DNA from: DSYU01 sp963827605
GTDB taxonomy: Bacteria; Chloroflexota; Anaerolineae; Anaerolineales; Anaerolineaceae
Assembly (NCBI GenBank): GCA_963827605.1
Contig: CAWHBK010000001.1
Coordinates: 310,001-374,000 of the forward strand
Length of the DNA stretch: 64,000 bases
Reading direction: 5' to 3'
Both the position numbers and the translations under genes were made by a program. Position 1 is the stretch's first letter. The number at the start of each line of letters is the position of its first letter. The notes beneath the pieces were generated by a model. It was not told the origin of the DNA. It saw only the letters and a program-made list of their open reading frames with translations, and made no database searches. Shown piece after piece: positions 54,839-62,899 of the stretch.

Positions 54839-55336
54839 ATGACAGAAGACCGGAAAGTCGCATTTATCTGCTCGAAGGGCAACCTGGATATGGCGTACCC
54901 CGCACTGGTGATGGGCTGGGCGGCACTCGGCAACGGCATCGATGTCACCCTCTTTTTTACCTTCTGGGGCCTGGACATCATCAACAAACACCGCGTCGAC
55001 CATTTGGAGATCCCGCCGGTGGGCAACGCCAGCATGAAAATGAATCTGATGGGGGTCCCCGGTTATGTGGGTATTCCGCAGATCATGGGTATGCTGCCCG
55101 GCATGACTCCCTTTGCCACCAAGCTGATGAACGACAAAATGAAACAATTAGGCGTTCCGCCAGTGCGCGAATACCTGCAGATGCTGATAGACGGCGGCGC
55201 GAAGGTGTACGCGTGCAAGATGTCGGTGGATATGATGGGCTTGAAAATGGACGACTTTGTCGACGGCGTCTGCGACATTGTGACTGCCGGCGATTTTATG
55301 GATATGACCGAAGGCTCGCAGATTATCTTTATCTAA
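54839..55336 (+). CDS. DsrE/DsrF/DsrH-like (DsrE2-type) sulfurtransferase
   Basis: The 165-residue protein shows RKVAFICSKGNLDMAYPALV, MGWAALGNGIDVTLFFTFWG, NLMGVPGYVGIPQIM and AKVYACKMSVDMMGLKMDDF. Cysteines lie at 11, 126 and 145; Cys126 matches the conserved sulfur-binding Cys of DsrE2. This family moves persulfide sulfur to or from TusA/DsrC-like carriers. It closes the SQR-like/DsrC/DsrE set and is followed by a very strong terminator. Only a weak ribosome site (AAGGA) is seen, 13 bases before the ATG. Confidence 0.9.
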   Translation: MTEDRKVAFICSKGNLDMAYPALVMGWAALGNGIDVTLFFTFWGLDIINKHRVDHLEIPPVGNASMKMNLMGVPGYVGIPQIMGMLPGMTPFATKLMNDKMKQLGVPPVREYLQMLIDGGAKVYACKMSVDMMGLKMDDFVDGVCDIVTAGDFMDMTEGSQIIFI

Positions 55337-55350
55337 ACGTCTTCGCGGGA

Positions 55351-55400
55351 AAAGCAGCCGCCCCATTGAATGAAGGCATTCAATGGGGCGGCTGCTTTTA
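55351..55400 (+). terminator. 22-bp perfect intrinsic terminator of the sulfur operon
   Basis: Arms 55351-55372 and 55377-55398 are fully complementary (the core is GCAGCCGCCCCATTG) around the tetraloop AAGG. The plus-strand 3' arm ends in TTTT and the mirror A-run makes it potentially bidirectional. Confidence 0.85.
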
Positions 55401-55408
55401 AATAGGGT

Positions 55409-56113
55409 ATGATCCAAACGGTAAACGAATTCTTTACCAGGAGTGTTTTGCGCGCCATGAAAATTCATCCCCTACCCACCGGTTTTGGATTGGCGTTCTT
55501 ACTGGAGTTTCCGCACGGGCTGTACTTAATCGACAGCGGATCTCCGGGGATGCAGGCGCCCGTGTTGAAGAAAATGAGACAACTGGGCCGGACCGATCTG
55601 AAGCTCATCTGGATCACGCATGCCCATTACGATCACTACGGCAGCGCCGCCAGGCTGCGGGAGCTGACCGGCGCGCGCATCGGGGTGCACCCGGCGGATG
55701 CCATGTACCTGACCGCCGGCCAGTCGCCGCTTGGAAGCCCGCGCCGGTACGGTTTTATCTATCCGAAACTCCAGCCCATGCTGAACCGGATTTGGCCGCT
55801 GCTGGCTACGCCGGTCGACTTTACCCTGGAAGGTGGCGAAACCCTGGAACGATTTGGTTTAGATGCGACCATCCTGCATACGCCTGGTCACACGCCGGGG
55901 CATACCTGCGTTGTATTCGCAGACGGCACCGCTTTCGCAGCCGACCTGATCGCCCGTTCGCCCTATCCAAGGCTGCAAGATCTGCTGGCAACCGATTGGA
56001 GCCAGCTTCCTGGCAGCCTGGCCCGCCTGCAGGCGGCCAAACCGCAGTGGGTCTTCACCGGCCATTCCCGGCGCGCCTTGCCTGGAAGCATGCTGCAGCA
56101 GATCACTGCCTGA
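55409..56113 (+). CDS. MBL-fold metallohydrolase
   Basis: The start may be the ATG at 55409 or the one at 55457 (MKIHPLPTGFGLAFLLEFPH). The domain has LYLIDSGSPGM, the metal motif ITHAHYDHYGSA (HxHxDH), ATILHTPGHTPGHTCVVF, FAADLI and WVFTGHSRRALPG with the last His. All five zinc-site motifs are present. The length of 218-234 residues is usual. The family covers glyoxalase II, lactonases and others; the substrate cannot be told. It is a single gene just after the terminator of the sulfur operon. Confidence 0.9.
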   Translation: MIQTVNEFFTRSVLRAMKIHPLPTGFGLAFLLEFPHGLYLIDSGSPGMQAPVLKKMRQLGRTDLKLIWITHAHYDHYGSAARLRELTGARIGVHPADAMYLTAGQSPLGSPRRYGFIYPKLQPMLNRIWPLLATPVDFTLEGGETLERFGLDATILHTPGHTPGHTCVVFADGTAFAADLIARSPYPRLQDLLATDWSQLPGSLARLQAAKPQWVFTGHSRRALPGSMLQQITA

Positions 56114-56335
56114 TGCGCAAGCAGGCTGAAGGACCAGGGCAGGCATTTTACGATATTCACTGGCGTCAATGTGGAAAACAAATATCGTTTAGCAAACAAA
56201 ACAAATTATTTTTTGATTGACGATATCCAGTATAATCAATATGGTCCATAGACAACAAATTATGCTGCTATGGCCTTTGTTGGTCATCGGAAAAGTAAGC
56301 ATCACGGCATAAAAAAAGAAAATGGGAGGAATGAA

Positions 56336-56980
56336 ATGGACTTTACAATTATCGGCGCAGGCAACATGGGCCGGGGTATTGCTACCCGGCTGTTGAGCGG
56401 CGGGAATTCAGTCGTAATTGTGGCTCGGGACAACGCTGCAGCTCAAAAACTGGTTGGAGAACTCCGGCCAGCAGTCAAAGGGAATGCATCGGTCAGCGCA
56501 GCTGCGCTGGGCAGCCCCGTCACCAGTGAAGCCGTGATTCTAGCCGTCTATTATTCCAGTGTGCCAGCGGTCCTTGCGCAATATGGCAATCAGCTGGCCG
56601 GGAAAATCATCGTCGACATTACCAATCCCCTCAATGCGACATTTGATGACCTGGCGACCCCACCCGGGTCTTCAGCGGCCGAGGAAATCGCTAAAATTAC
56701 GCCAGCGGGCGCAAAGGTGGTCAAAGCCTTCAACACCACGTTCGCCGGAACGCTCGTCTCCGGGAAGGTGGCCGACCAATCGCTGGATGTGTTTATCGCC
56801 GGGGACGATGCCCAGGCGAAAGAACAGCTTACGAAAGCATTCAGCGCCTCGGGTCTGCGGCCGATCGATGTTGGCCCGCTGCGCCGCGCGCGCCAGCTAG
56901 AGGGCATCGGCCTGCTCCATATCACCCTGCAAAACACGCTGGGAAGCAATTGGGCTAGCTCGGTAAAGATTTTAACGTAA
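56336..56980 (+). CDS. NADPH-dependent F420 reductase-like protein
   Basis: The ATG at 56336 follows GGGAGGAATGAA. This 214-residue Rossmann protein reads MDFTIIGAGNMGRGIATRLL, VVIVARD, VILAVYYSSVPAVLAQYG, IIVDITNPLNATFDDLATPP, AKVVKAFNTTFAGTL and LRPIDVGPLRRARQLEGIGL, the Fno/NpdG pattern. It would exchange hydride between NADPH and coenzyme F420 or a related acceptor. No F420 biosynthesis gene is in the window, so the electron carrier is an inference. Confidence 0.88.
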   Translation: MDFTIIGAGNMGRGIATRLLSGGNSVVIVARDNAAAQKLVGELRPAVKGNASVSAAALGSPVTSEAVILAVYYSSVPAVLAQYGNQLAGKIIVDITNPLNATFDDLATPPGSSAAEEIAKITPAGAKVVKAFNTTFAGTLVSGKVADQSLDVFIAGDDAQAKEQLTKAFSASGLRPIDVGPLRRARQLEGIGLLHITLQNTLGSNWASSVKILT

Positions 56981-56995
56981 GAGAGTGTTTTCGCA

Positions 56996-57184
56996 GTAAG
57001 CCCAGATCGACGTCACCACAGGCGAGACACTCGCACGCCTCGTACCCGACTAACTTGGAAACCAAACCGCTCCGCCTCGGTCCGCGGTGTTTCTCAAGAC
57101 CATGACGATGCCATGCAGATTATCCAAACCCAATCGAACGGCACACCCCAGGAATTGGTGGAATCCGGGTGGGTGCAAGTCGCG
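56996..57184 (+). pseudogene. Possible decayed small gene before the dioxygenase
   Basis: Pieces such as QIDVTTGETLARLVPD and DHDDAMQIIQTQSNGTPQEL, then VESGWVQVAL and a stop, read like protein but sit in different frames with a stop between. I recognise no family and see no valid start. It may instead be ordinary non-coding DNA. Confidence 0.3.
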
Positions 57185-57207
57185 TTATAGCTTCTGGCGA
57201 GGTTTAT

Positions 57208-58020
57208 ATGATGGAACAAAACAGCCCTGGAAACAAAGCCCAAATTGTCTATTTCTCGCATGGTGGAGGTCCGCTGCCCATTCTTGGCGACGCCAGCCAC
57301 CAGGCGATGGTGGATTTCATGAAACAGCTCCCATCCCAGCTCCGAAAACCGGATGCAATCCTGGTCATCAGCGCGCACTGGGAAGAAAGCGCAGCAACCT
57401 TGTTGGGCGCGCAAAACCCGGCCATGTTCTATGATTATTACGGTTTCCCAGATGAAGCCTACGCAATTACCTACCCGGCCCCAGGCAGCCCTGATCTGGC
57501 GAATCGGATTGCGGGGTTAATGAATGAAAACCACATCCCCACCCGCATCGATCCGCAGCGGGGATTTGATCATGGCTTATTTATTCCTCTGAAACTGATG
57601 TACCCACAGGCGGATATTCCTTCTCTACAGCTTTCGCTGCTGCGTGGACTAAACCCAGCCGCGCATCTTGCGCTGGGCAAAGCGCTGCGCGCCCTGATGA
57701 ATGAAAATATCCTGGTGATTGGGTCGGGTTTCTCGTTCCATAATATGCGGGCATTTTCCTGGCAAGGTATCGGCGCCCCGGATCCGGCTAATGATGCCTT
57801 CCAAAACTGGCTGATCGAGGTATGTGCTGGTCCGATGCCGCAGGCCGAGCGGGAGCAGCGCCTGATCGAATGGGAGAAAGCGCCTTCCGCACGCTACTGC
57901 CACCCCCGTGAGGAGCATTTGCTACCCCTCCATGTATGTATGAGCATGGCGGAAAAGCCGGCGAAAGTCGTATTTGACGATCAGATCCTGGGCAAGCGCG
58001 GGGTTGCGTTTTTGTGGTAA
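57208..58020 (+). CDS. Class III extradiol ring-cleavage dioxygenase (DODA-type)
   Basis: The protein starts MMEQNSPGNKAQIVYFSHGG (270 residues). It shows SHGGGPLPIL, AILVISAHWEESAATLL, FYDYYGFPDEAYAITYPAPG, RGFDHGLFIPLKLMYP and IGSGFSFHNMRAF, ending PREEHLLPLHVCMS. The His ligands of the divalent-metal site match the DODA/LigB family. It would open a catechol-type ring, or may act on a related diol; the natural substrate is unknown. No aromatic-degradation partners are adjacent. Confidence 0.9.
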   Translation: MMEQNSPGNKAQIVYFSHGGGPLPILGDASHQAMVDFMKQLPSQLRKPDAILVISAHWEESAATLLGAQNPAMFYDYYGFPDEAYAITYPAPGSPDLANRIAGLMNENHIPTRIDPQRGFDHGLFIPLKLMYPQADIPSLQLSLLRGLNPAAHLALGKALRALMNENILVIGSGFSFHNMRAFSWQGIGAPDPANDAFQNWLIEVCAGPMPQAEREQRLIEWEKAPSARYCHPREEHLLPLHVCMSMAEKPAKVVFDDQILGKRGVAFLW

Positions 58021-58160
58021 CGAAAAAAAGGAATTAAAAGGCATAGTCCGCCCAAGTTACCTGAAATCAGCAGCCATAAAGACTGCGCGCTGCTGCCACG
58101 GGTCAGGATGGGCAGATGCAATAGCCTCGCACAGACCCGGATTACGCCAAGGTCCAGACA

Positions 58161-58188
58161 AACAAAAAATCGGAGGAAAACCTCCGAT
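58161..58188 (-). terminator. Intrinsic terminator of the tRNA-Pro gene
   Basis: ATCGGAGG and CCTCCGAT pair around a 4-nt loop; on the minus strand TTTTTGTTT follows. It starts about 12 bp after the tRNA 3' end. Confidence 0.85.
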
Positions 58189-58198
58189 TCTCTGTTGT

Positions 58199-58273
<75 letters not shown>

Positions 58274-58467
58274 CCGACGACTTTATTGTACCATCCTTCC
58301 TGATTTTGACAAGGTTCGCGCTGAATTCATCCCTTGGCTAAAAAACCATTCGAAAATAGTATACAAATATTGTACCAGTTGATCCCTCGGACTGTATAAT
58401 CAATGCGCACATAAATGGGTTGCAAAAACCCAAAAACCGGTTCAGTAATATTCATAGGAGTGGTGAG

Positions 58468-59547
58468 ATGAGTGACAAGAAAGTACGGGTGGCGATCATC
58501 GGTGTGGGCAATTGCGCTTCGTCTCTGGTCCAGGGAATCGAATTTTACAAGAAGGCGGAAGCAGATGACCGTATCCCCGGTTTAATGCACGTCAACCTGG
58601 GCGGGTACCATATTAGCGATATCGAATTCTCCGCCGCGTTCGACGTGGTGGACACGAAGGTAGGCAAAGACCTGTGCGAAGCCATTTTCGCCTATCCGAA
58701 TAACACATACAAATTTGCCGACGTTCCCAACCTGAATGTGCCCGTCCAACGCGGAATGACGCACGATGGCCTGGGCAAATATCTTTCGCAAATTCTGACG
58801 AAAGCTCCTGGCCCCACCGCGGATATCGTGAACATCTTGCGCGAAACCAAAACGGATGTAGTCGTCAGCTACCTTCCGGTTGGTTCGGAAATGGCGACCA
58901 AGTGGTATGCGGAACAGGTGCTGGAAGCCGGTTGTGGTATGGTAAACTGTATCCCGGTGTTCATCGCCAGCTCCGAATATTGGGGCGAGCGCTTCCGCCA
59001 GAAAGGACTGCCTATCATCGGGGACGATATCAAAAGCCAGGTTGGGGCCACCATCCTGCACCGCGTGCTTACCAGCCTCTTCGTCGACCGGGGTGTGCGC
59101 CTTGACCGCACCTACCAGCTAAACTTTGGCGGCAATACCGATTTTCTCAACATGCTCGAGCGCGAGCGACTTGAATCCAAGAAGATCTCCAAGACCAATG
59201 CCGTCACCAGCATGCTGCCCTACCCGCTCCCGCCAAACGATGTTCACGTTGGACCCAGCGACTATGTGCCCTGGCTCACCGACCGCAAGTGGTGCTACAT
59301 TCGCATGGAAGGCACGACCTTCGGCGAGGTTCCGCTGAACGTAGAAACCAAGCTGGAAGTATGGGATTCGCCCAATTCCGCCGGCGTGGTCATCGATGCC
59401 ATCCGCTGTGTCAAACTGGCCCTCGACCGGGGTCTTTCCGGTCCATTAATCGCCCCATCCTCCTATTTCATGAAATCGCCGCCCAAGCAGTTCAAAGACA
59501 ACATTGCGCGCGAAATGACCGAGGCTTACGTCCAGGGCGAAGAATAG
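58468..59547 (+). CDS. Myo-inositol-1-phosphate synthase
   Basis: The start at 58468 follows ATAGGAGTGGTGAG; a TATAAT box lies at 58395. The protein (359 residues) shows KVRVAIIGVGNCASSLVQGI, DIEFSAAFDVVDTKVGKDL, VVSYLPVGSEMATKWYAEQV, LPIIGDDIKSQVGATILHRV, QLNFGGNTDFLNMLERERLE and KSKT-like SKKISKTNAVTSML, with LEVWDSPNSAGVVIDAIRC. This is the shorter form found in archaea and actinobacteria. It converts glucose-6-phosphate to inositol-1-phosphate using NAD, probably for inositol lipids or compatible solutes. The gene is intact and monocistronic or linked to the lipoprotein behind it. Confidence 0.94.
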   Translation: MSDKKVRVAIIGVGNCASSLVQGIEFYKKAEADDRIPGLMHVNLGGYHISDIEFSAAFDVVDTKVGKDLCEAIFAYPNNTYKFADVPNLNVPVQRGMTHDGLGKYLSQILTKAPGPTADIVNILRETKTDVVVSYLPVGSEMATKWYAEQVLEAGCGMVNCIPVFIASSEYWGERFRQKGLPIIGDDIKSQVGATILHRVLTSLFVDRGVRLDRTYQLNFGGNTDFLNMLERERLESKKISKTNAVTSMLPYPLPPNDVHVGPSDYVPWLTDRKWCYIRMEGTTFGEVPLNVETKLEVWDSPNSAGVVIDAIRCVKLALDRGLSGPLIAPSSYFMKSPPKQFKDNIAREMTEAYVQGEE

Positions 59548-59573
59548 GAACTTGAAGAATAGGAAATTATTGA

Positions 59574-60884
59574 ATGCATTGCCGCTCCCATTCCAACCAG
59601 GTAGTTTCTGAACAAAAAGCAAATTGGCGGATAGATCAGCGTAAGAACTTGTGGCAGGTGAGGCTTGCAAAAAGCCGCGGACTTGCCACAAGTTTCCTTG
59701 CGGTTGTGCTGTGCATTTCCAGTTTTCTGGCGGCTTGTTCGCCAACCCCGGCAGCCTCCACGCAATCCAGCAGCCCCACGCCAAACCTGGCCCTGACCGA
59801 GGTATTCCAGAAAGCTCTCGACCAGGCCACCCGCTCGATCCCCACGCCTACCGCCACCGTCACCCCTACCCTGCCGCCGCCGACCCCCACTTTCACCGCC
59901 ACGCCTATCCGCACTCCGCCGGCGCTCCCTGGTGTCTTCAACACTTCGCTCATCCCTAAGGATGGGATACCTCAGACATACATCCAGGACACCTGCGAAT
60001 ACCTAAAGGCGCGCTGGGATCCCAATAACAGCTCCCCAGGCACCGTGGTGATGGTGATCATGTACCACTCCGTCACCGAGGATTACAACCCTCTGGCCAC
60101 GGATGGCTCGCAGGTTCACCACTCCGATGTGGTGATGACCCTGGAGCATGCTAAAGAGGTTGGTTTCCAGACCATCACCGCCACCCAGCTGGCCGACTTC
60201 CTGGACCATAACGCGCGCATCCCGCGCCGCTCGCTGCTCATTATTGTGGATGACCGCAAGCGTAAGGAATTTTACGAGACCCATTTCATCCCCTTTCTGA
60301 AAGAATTTGGTTGGACGATCACCAACGCCTGGATCTCCGCCAAAGATACCCTCGACATTTATTGGAAGGAAAATGAAGAAGTGGTCAAGGCTGGTTGGGT
60401 CGATCCGCAGGCGCACGGCGTAGTGCACAATACCCCGGCTGACGCATTTTCAACCGACGATTTTCTGCGCGGCGAGCTGTACGGCTCGATCGAGGCGATC
60501 CAGCAGCATCATGGAAAGACGCCTGTCGCCTACATCTGGCCTGAGGGTGGGTTCACCCTGCGCAGCGTCCAGCTGGCCCGGGAGGCTGGCTACCGGGTGG
60601 GCTTCACGATTAACCCGCGCGGCCCGGTGATGTATAACTGGATCCCGCAGGCCGAAAAAGCGGACCCAAGCCATCCCAGCTGGACGCCTGAAATCCCGGC
60701 CAAAGACCCGCGCCTGACCCTGCCGCGCTACTGGAGCAGCGATGCTGCCTACCGCATCGACGATGTGATTAACATTAATAAAGAAGCCGAAGCCGCCGCC
60801 GAACAGAACAAAGCTACCGAACTGGAATATTACGATATTGTTTGTAAAGGCAAGACGGGAGCGATCCCTACAGTGGCGCCGTAG
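59574..60884 (+). CDS. Polysaccharide-deacetylase-like lipoprotein
   Basis: The signal GLATSFLAVVLCISSFLAAC has lipobox LAAC; a GTG at 59658 would give a more usual signal length than the ATG at 59574. A Thr/Pro linker (TPTATVTPTLPPPTPTFTAT) follows. The domain shows VVMVIMYHSVTEDYNP, FQTITATQLADFL, RRSLLIIVDDRKRKEFYETH, DPQAHGVVHNTPADAF and AYIWPEGGFTLRSVQLAREA. This matches NodB-fold carbohydrate esterase topology (VDD in place of TFDD, HGVVHN as the second motif). It is anchored outside the membrane and may deacetylate a cell-surface glycan. Activity is inferred. Confidence 0.82.
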   Translation: MHCRSHSNQVVSEQKANWRIDQRKNLWQVRLAKSRGLATSFLAVVLCISSFLAACSPTPAASTQSSSPTPNLALTEVFQKALDQATRSIPTPTATVTPTLPPPTPTFTATPIRTPPALPGVFNTSLIPKDGIPQTYIQDTCEYLKARWDPNNSSPGTVVMVIMYHSVTEDYNPLATDGSQVHHSDVVMTLEHAKEVGFQTITATQLADFLDHNARIPRRSLLIIVDDRKRKEFYETHFIPFLKEFGWTITNAWISAKDTLDIYWKENEEVVKAGWVDPQAHGVVHNTPADAFSTDDFLRGELYGSIEAIQQHHGKTPVAYIWPEGGFTLRSVQLAREAGYRVGFTINPRGPVMYNWIPQAEKADPSHPSWTPEIPAKDPRLTLPRYWSSDAAYRIDDVININKEAEAAAEQNKATELEYYDIVCKGKTGAIPTVAP

Positions 60885-61027
60885 AGCAGGTAAGCAGGGC
60901 TGCGTGAAGTGAGATACGGGAGAAGGAAACAGTCGCGTTCTCTGCCCGCATAACACTTCAAGCGCGCGCTGCGCGCTGACTCATTACCTGTTCTTCCCGC
61001 ACCTGAGTTATAATTCACCAAAATAAA

Positions 61028-61375
61028 ATGACCGAAAACTGTATTTTTTGCCAGATTGCAGCCGGCAAGGCGCCCGGCAATATTGTCTATCAGGACGAGC
61101 TGGTGACCGCTTTTCCCGACCAGCGTCCCGCGGCCCCGGTCCATCTGCTGATTGTCCCAAACCGCCACATCACCTCATTAAACCGGATCAGTGAGGAGGA
61201 TGAAACGCTGCTTGGACGCATCCTCATCGTCGCCCGGCGGCTGGCGGAGCAGAAAAATATCAGTCAGAACGGTTACCGGATCGTCATCAACACCGGTGCA
61301 GAAGCGGGCCAGACGATCTTCCACCTGCATGCTCACCTGATGGGCGGTCAGGATCTTCCCGGATTACCACGCTAG
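61028..61375 (+). CDS. HIT family hydrolase (HINT-like)
   Basis: The 115-residue protein reads MTENCIFCQIAAGKAPGNIV, VTAFPDQRPAAPVHLLIVPN, RHITSLNRISEEDETLLGRI and IFHLHAHLMGGQDLPGLP, with the histidine triad HxHxHxx. The CIFC start is the usual HINT zinc-like pair. It hydrolyses nucleoside phosphoramidates or adenylates. Its stop abuts the possible TTG start of the next lipoprotein. Confidence 0.93.
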   Translation: MTENCIFCQIAAGKAPGNIVYQDELVTAFPDQRPAAPVHLLIVPNRHITSLNRISEEDETLLGRILIVARRLAEQKNISQNGYRIVINTGAEAGQTIFHLHAHLMGGQDLPGLPR

Positions 61376-62899
61376 TTGCGAGGAACGTTGAACCGCAAAC
61401 CCTTCATCATCGTTGGCATTATCTGGATGCTACTGGCGCTTAGCTGTACACGCAGCGCCGGCACCTCTGAATCCTGGCGTGTGACTTCGGTCAGCAACCA
61501 GGCCAAAGCCAAACAGACCAACACTGCCGCCAGTGGAGCAAAGCGCGCACCGGGCGACCCAATCCTCACCCCAACGCCGGACGCCCCCCGAACGCTGCCA
61601 ACGCTGCTTACCGACCCGCAACAGTACATCGTCCAACCCAGTGACACGCTGGGGCAAATTGCACAGCGCTATGGCGTATCCATGGAAAGCATCATCTCGG
61701 AAAACAAAATCGAAAACCCGGACCGGCTGGAAGTCGGCCAGGTGCTGAATATTCCCGCTGCCAACCCACTCGCTCTCGGCCCTGGCTTTAAAGTGATCCC
61801 CGATTCTGAACTTGTGTACGGCCCTGGCAGCGCAACCTTCGATCTGCCCGGTTTTATCAAACAAAAAAAAGGCTACCTCAGCCGTTATCAGGAGCAGTTA
61901 GACAACCGCTCGTATGACGGTGCCGGGATTATCGAGCGGGTTGCGCAGGAATATTCGGTAAACCCGCGCCTGCTGCTGGCCTTGCTCGAATACCGCAGCC
62001 ATTGGGTCACCCAGGCCACCCCACCCGAAGGAAGCACGGATTACCCCATGCTGTTAATTGATTTGCCACGCAGAGGCCTGTACCGTCAAATGGCCTGGAC
62101 GGCCAACAACCTGAATCGCGGGTACTACCTCTGGCGCGTGGACGGCATTGGCAGCTGGCTCTTGCAGGATGGGAGTATTATCCCAGCCAATCCCACCATT
62201 AATGCCGGTACGGCTGGCATTCAGAATTTATTCAGCAACCTGCTTGGCAAAAATGACTGGGACGCAGCTGTGGGCGAAAAAGGCCTGTTTGCCACCTATG
62301 TGCAGCTCTTTGGCTACCCATTTGACTTCGCGGTGGAACCCCTTTTGCCGCCCAATCTGCAACAGCCTGCCATGCAGCTGCCATTCGAGCCTGAGGCAGT
62401 CTGGGCCTTCACTGGCGGACCGCACGGCGGATGGGGCAGTGGTTCCGCCTGGGCAGCCATCGACTTTGCCCCAGCCGAAACACGCGGCTGCGTGCAAAGC
62501 GATGCCTGGGAAGCCGCCGTCGCCGATGGCATGATTGTTCGCTCAGACCTGGGGGCCGTGGTCCAGGATATGGACGGCGATGGGCTGGAACAAACCGGCT
62601 GGACCGTGCTGTATATGCATGTTGAAACCCGCGACCGTATCCAAGCCGGTACGCGCGTGAAAGCCGGCGACCGCATTGGGCACCCTTCCTGTGAAGGAGG
62701 CGTGTCAAATGGTTCTCATTTGCACCTGGCTCGGCGGTATAATGGGGAATGGATCCCCGCCGATGGACCGCTCCCCTTTGATTTGGAAGGCTGGCATTCA
62801 AAAGGCGACGGTATCGAATATAACGGTTTCCTGGTAAAAGATGGAGTAACGGTTGAAGCCATGGAAGGACGCCATCCTGAAAACGAGATCGGCCGCTAA
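61376..62899 (+). CDS. LysM and M23 peptidase-domain lipoprotein
   Basis: No ATG is near; the start is a TTG at 61376 or 61388. A signal (PFIIVGIIWMLLALSC) gives lipid attachment. After a linker comes a LysM domain (QYIVQPSDTLGQIAQRYGVS to EVGQVLNIP), then a helical part (VAQEYSVNPRLLLALLEYRS). The M23 domain follows, with AFTGGPHGGWGSGSAWAAID, VLYMHVETRD and SNGSHLHLARRYNGEW. The zinc ligands (His, Asp, HxH) appear complete. It probably cleaves peptidoglycan or binds it at the cell surface. A paralogue follows directly. Confidence 0.9.
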   Translation: MRGTLNRKPFIIVGIIWMLLALSCTRSAGTSESWRVTSVSNQAKAKQTNTAASGAKRAPGDPILTPTPDAPRTLPTLLTDPQQYIVQPSDTLGQIAQRYGVSMESIISENKIENPDRLEVGQVLNIPAANPLALGPGFKVIPDSELVYGPGSATFDLPGFIKQKKGYLSRYQEQLDNRSYDGAGIIERVAQEYSVNPRLLLALLEYRSHWVTQATPPEGSTDYPMLLIDLPRRGLYRQMAWTANNLNRGYYLWRVDGIGSWLLQDGSIIPANPTINAGTAGIQNLFSNLLGKNDWDAAVGEKGLFATYVQLFGYPFDFAVEPLLPPNLQQPAMQLPFEPEAVWAFTGGPHGGWGSGSAWAAIDFAPAETRGCVQSDAWEAAVADGMIVRSDLGAVVQDMDGDGLEQTGWTVLYMHVETRDRIQAGTRVKAGDRIGHPSCEGGVSNGSHLHLARRYNGEWIPADGPLPFDLEGWHSKGDGIEYNGFLVKDGVTVEAMEGRHPENEIGR

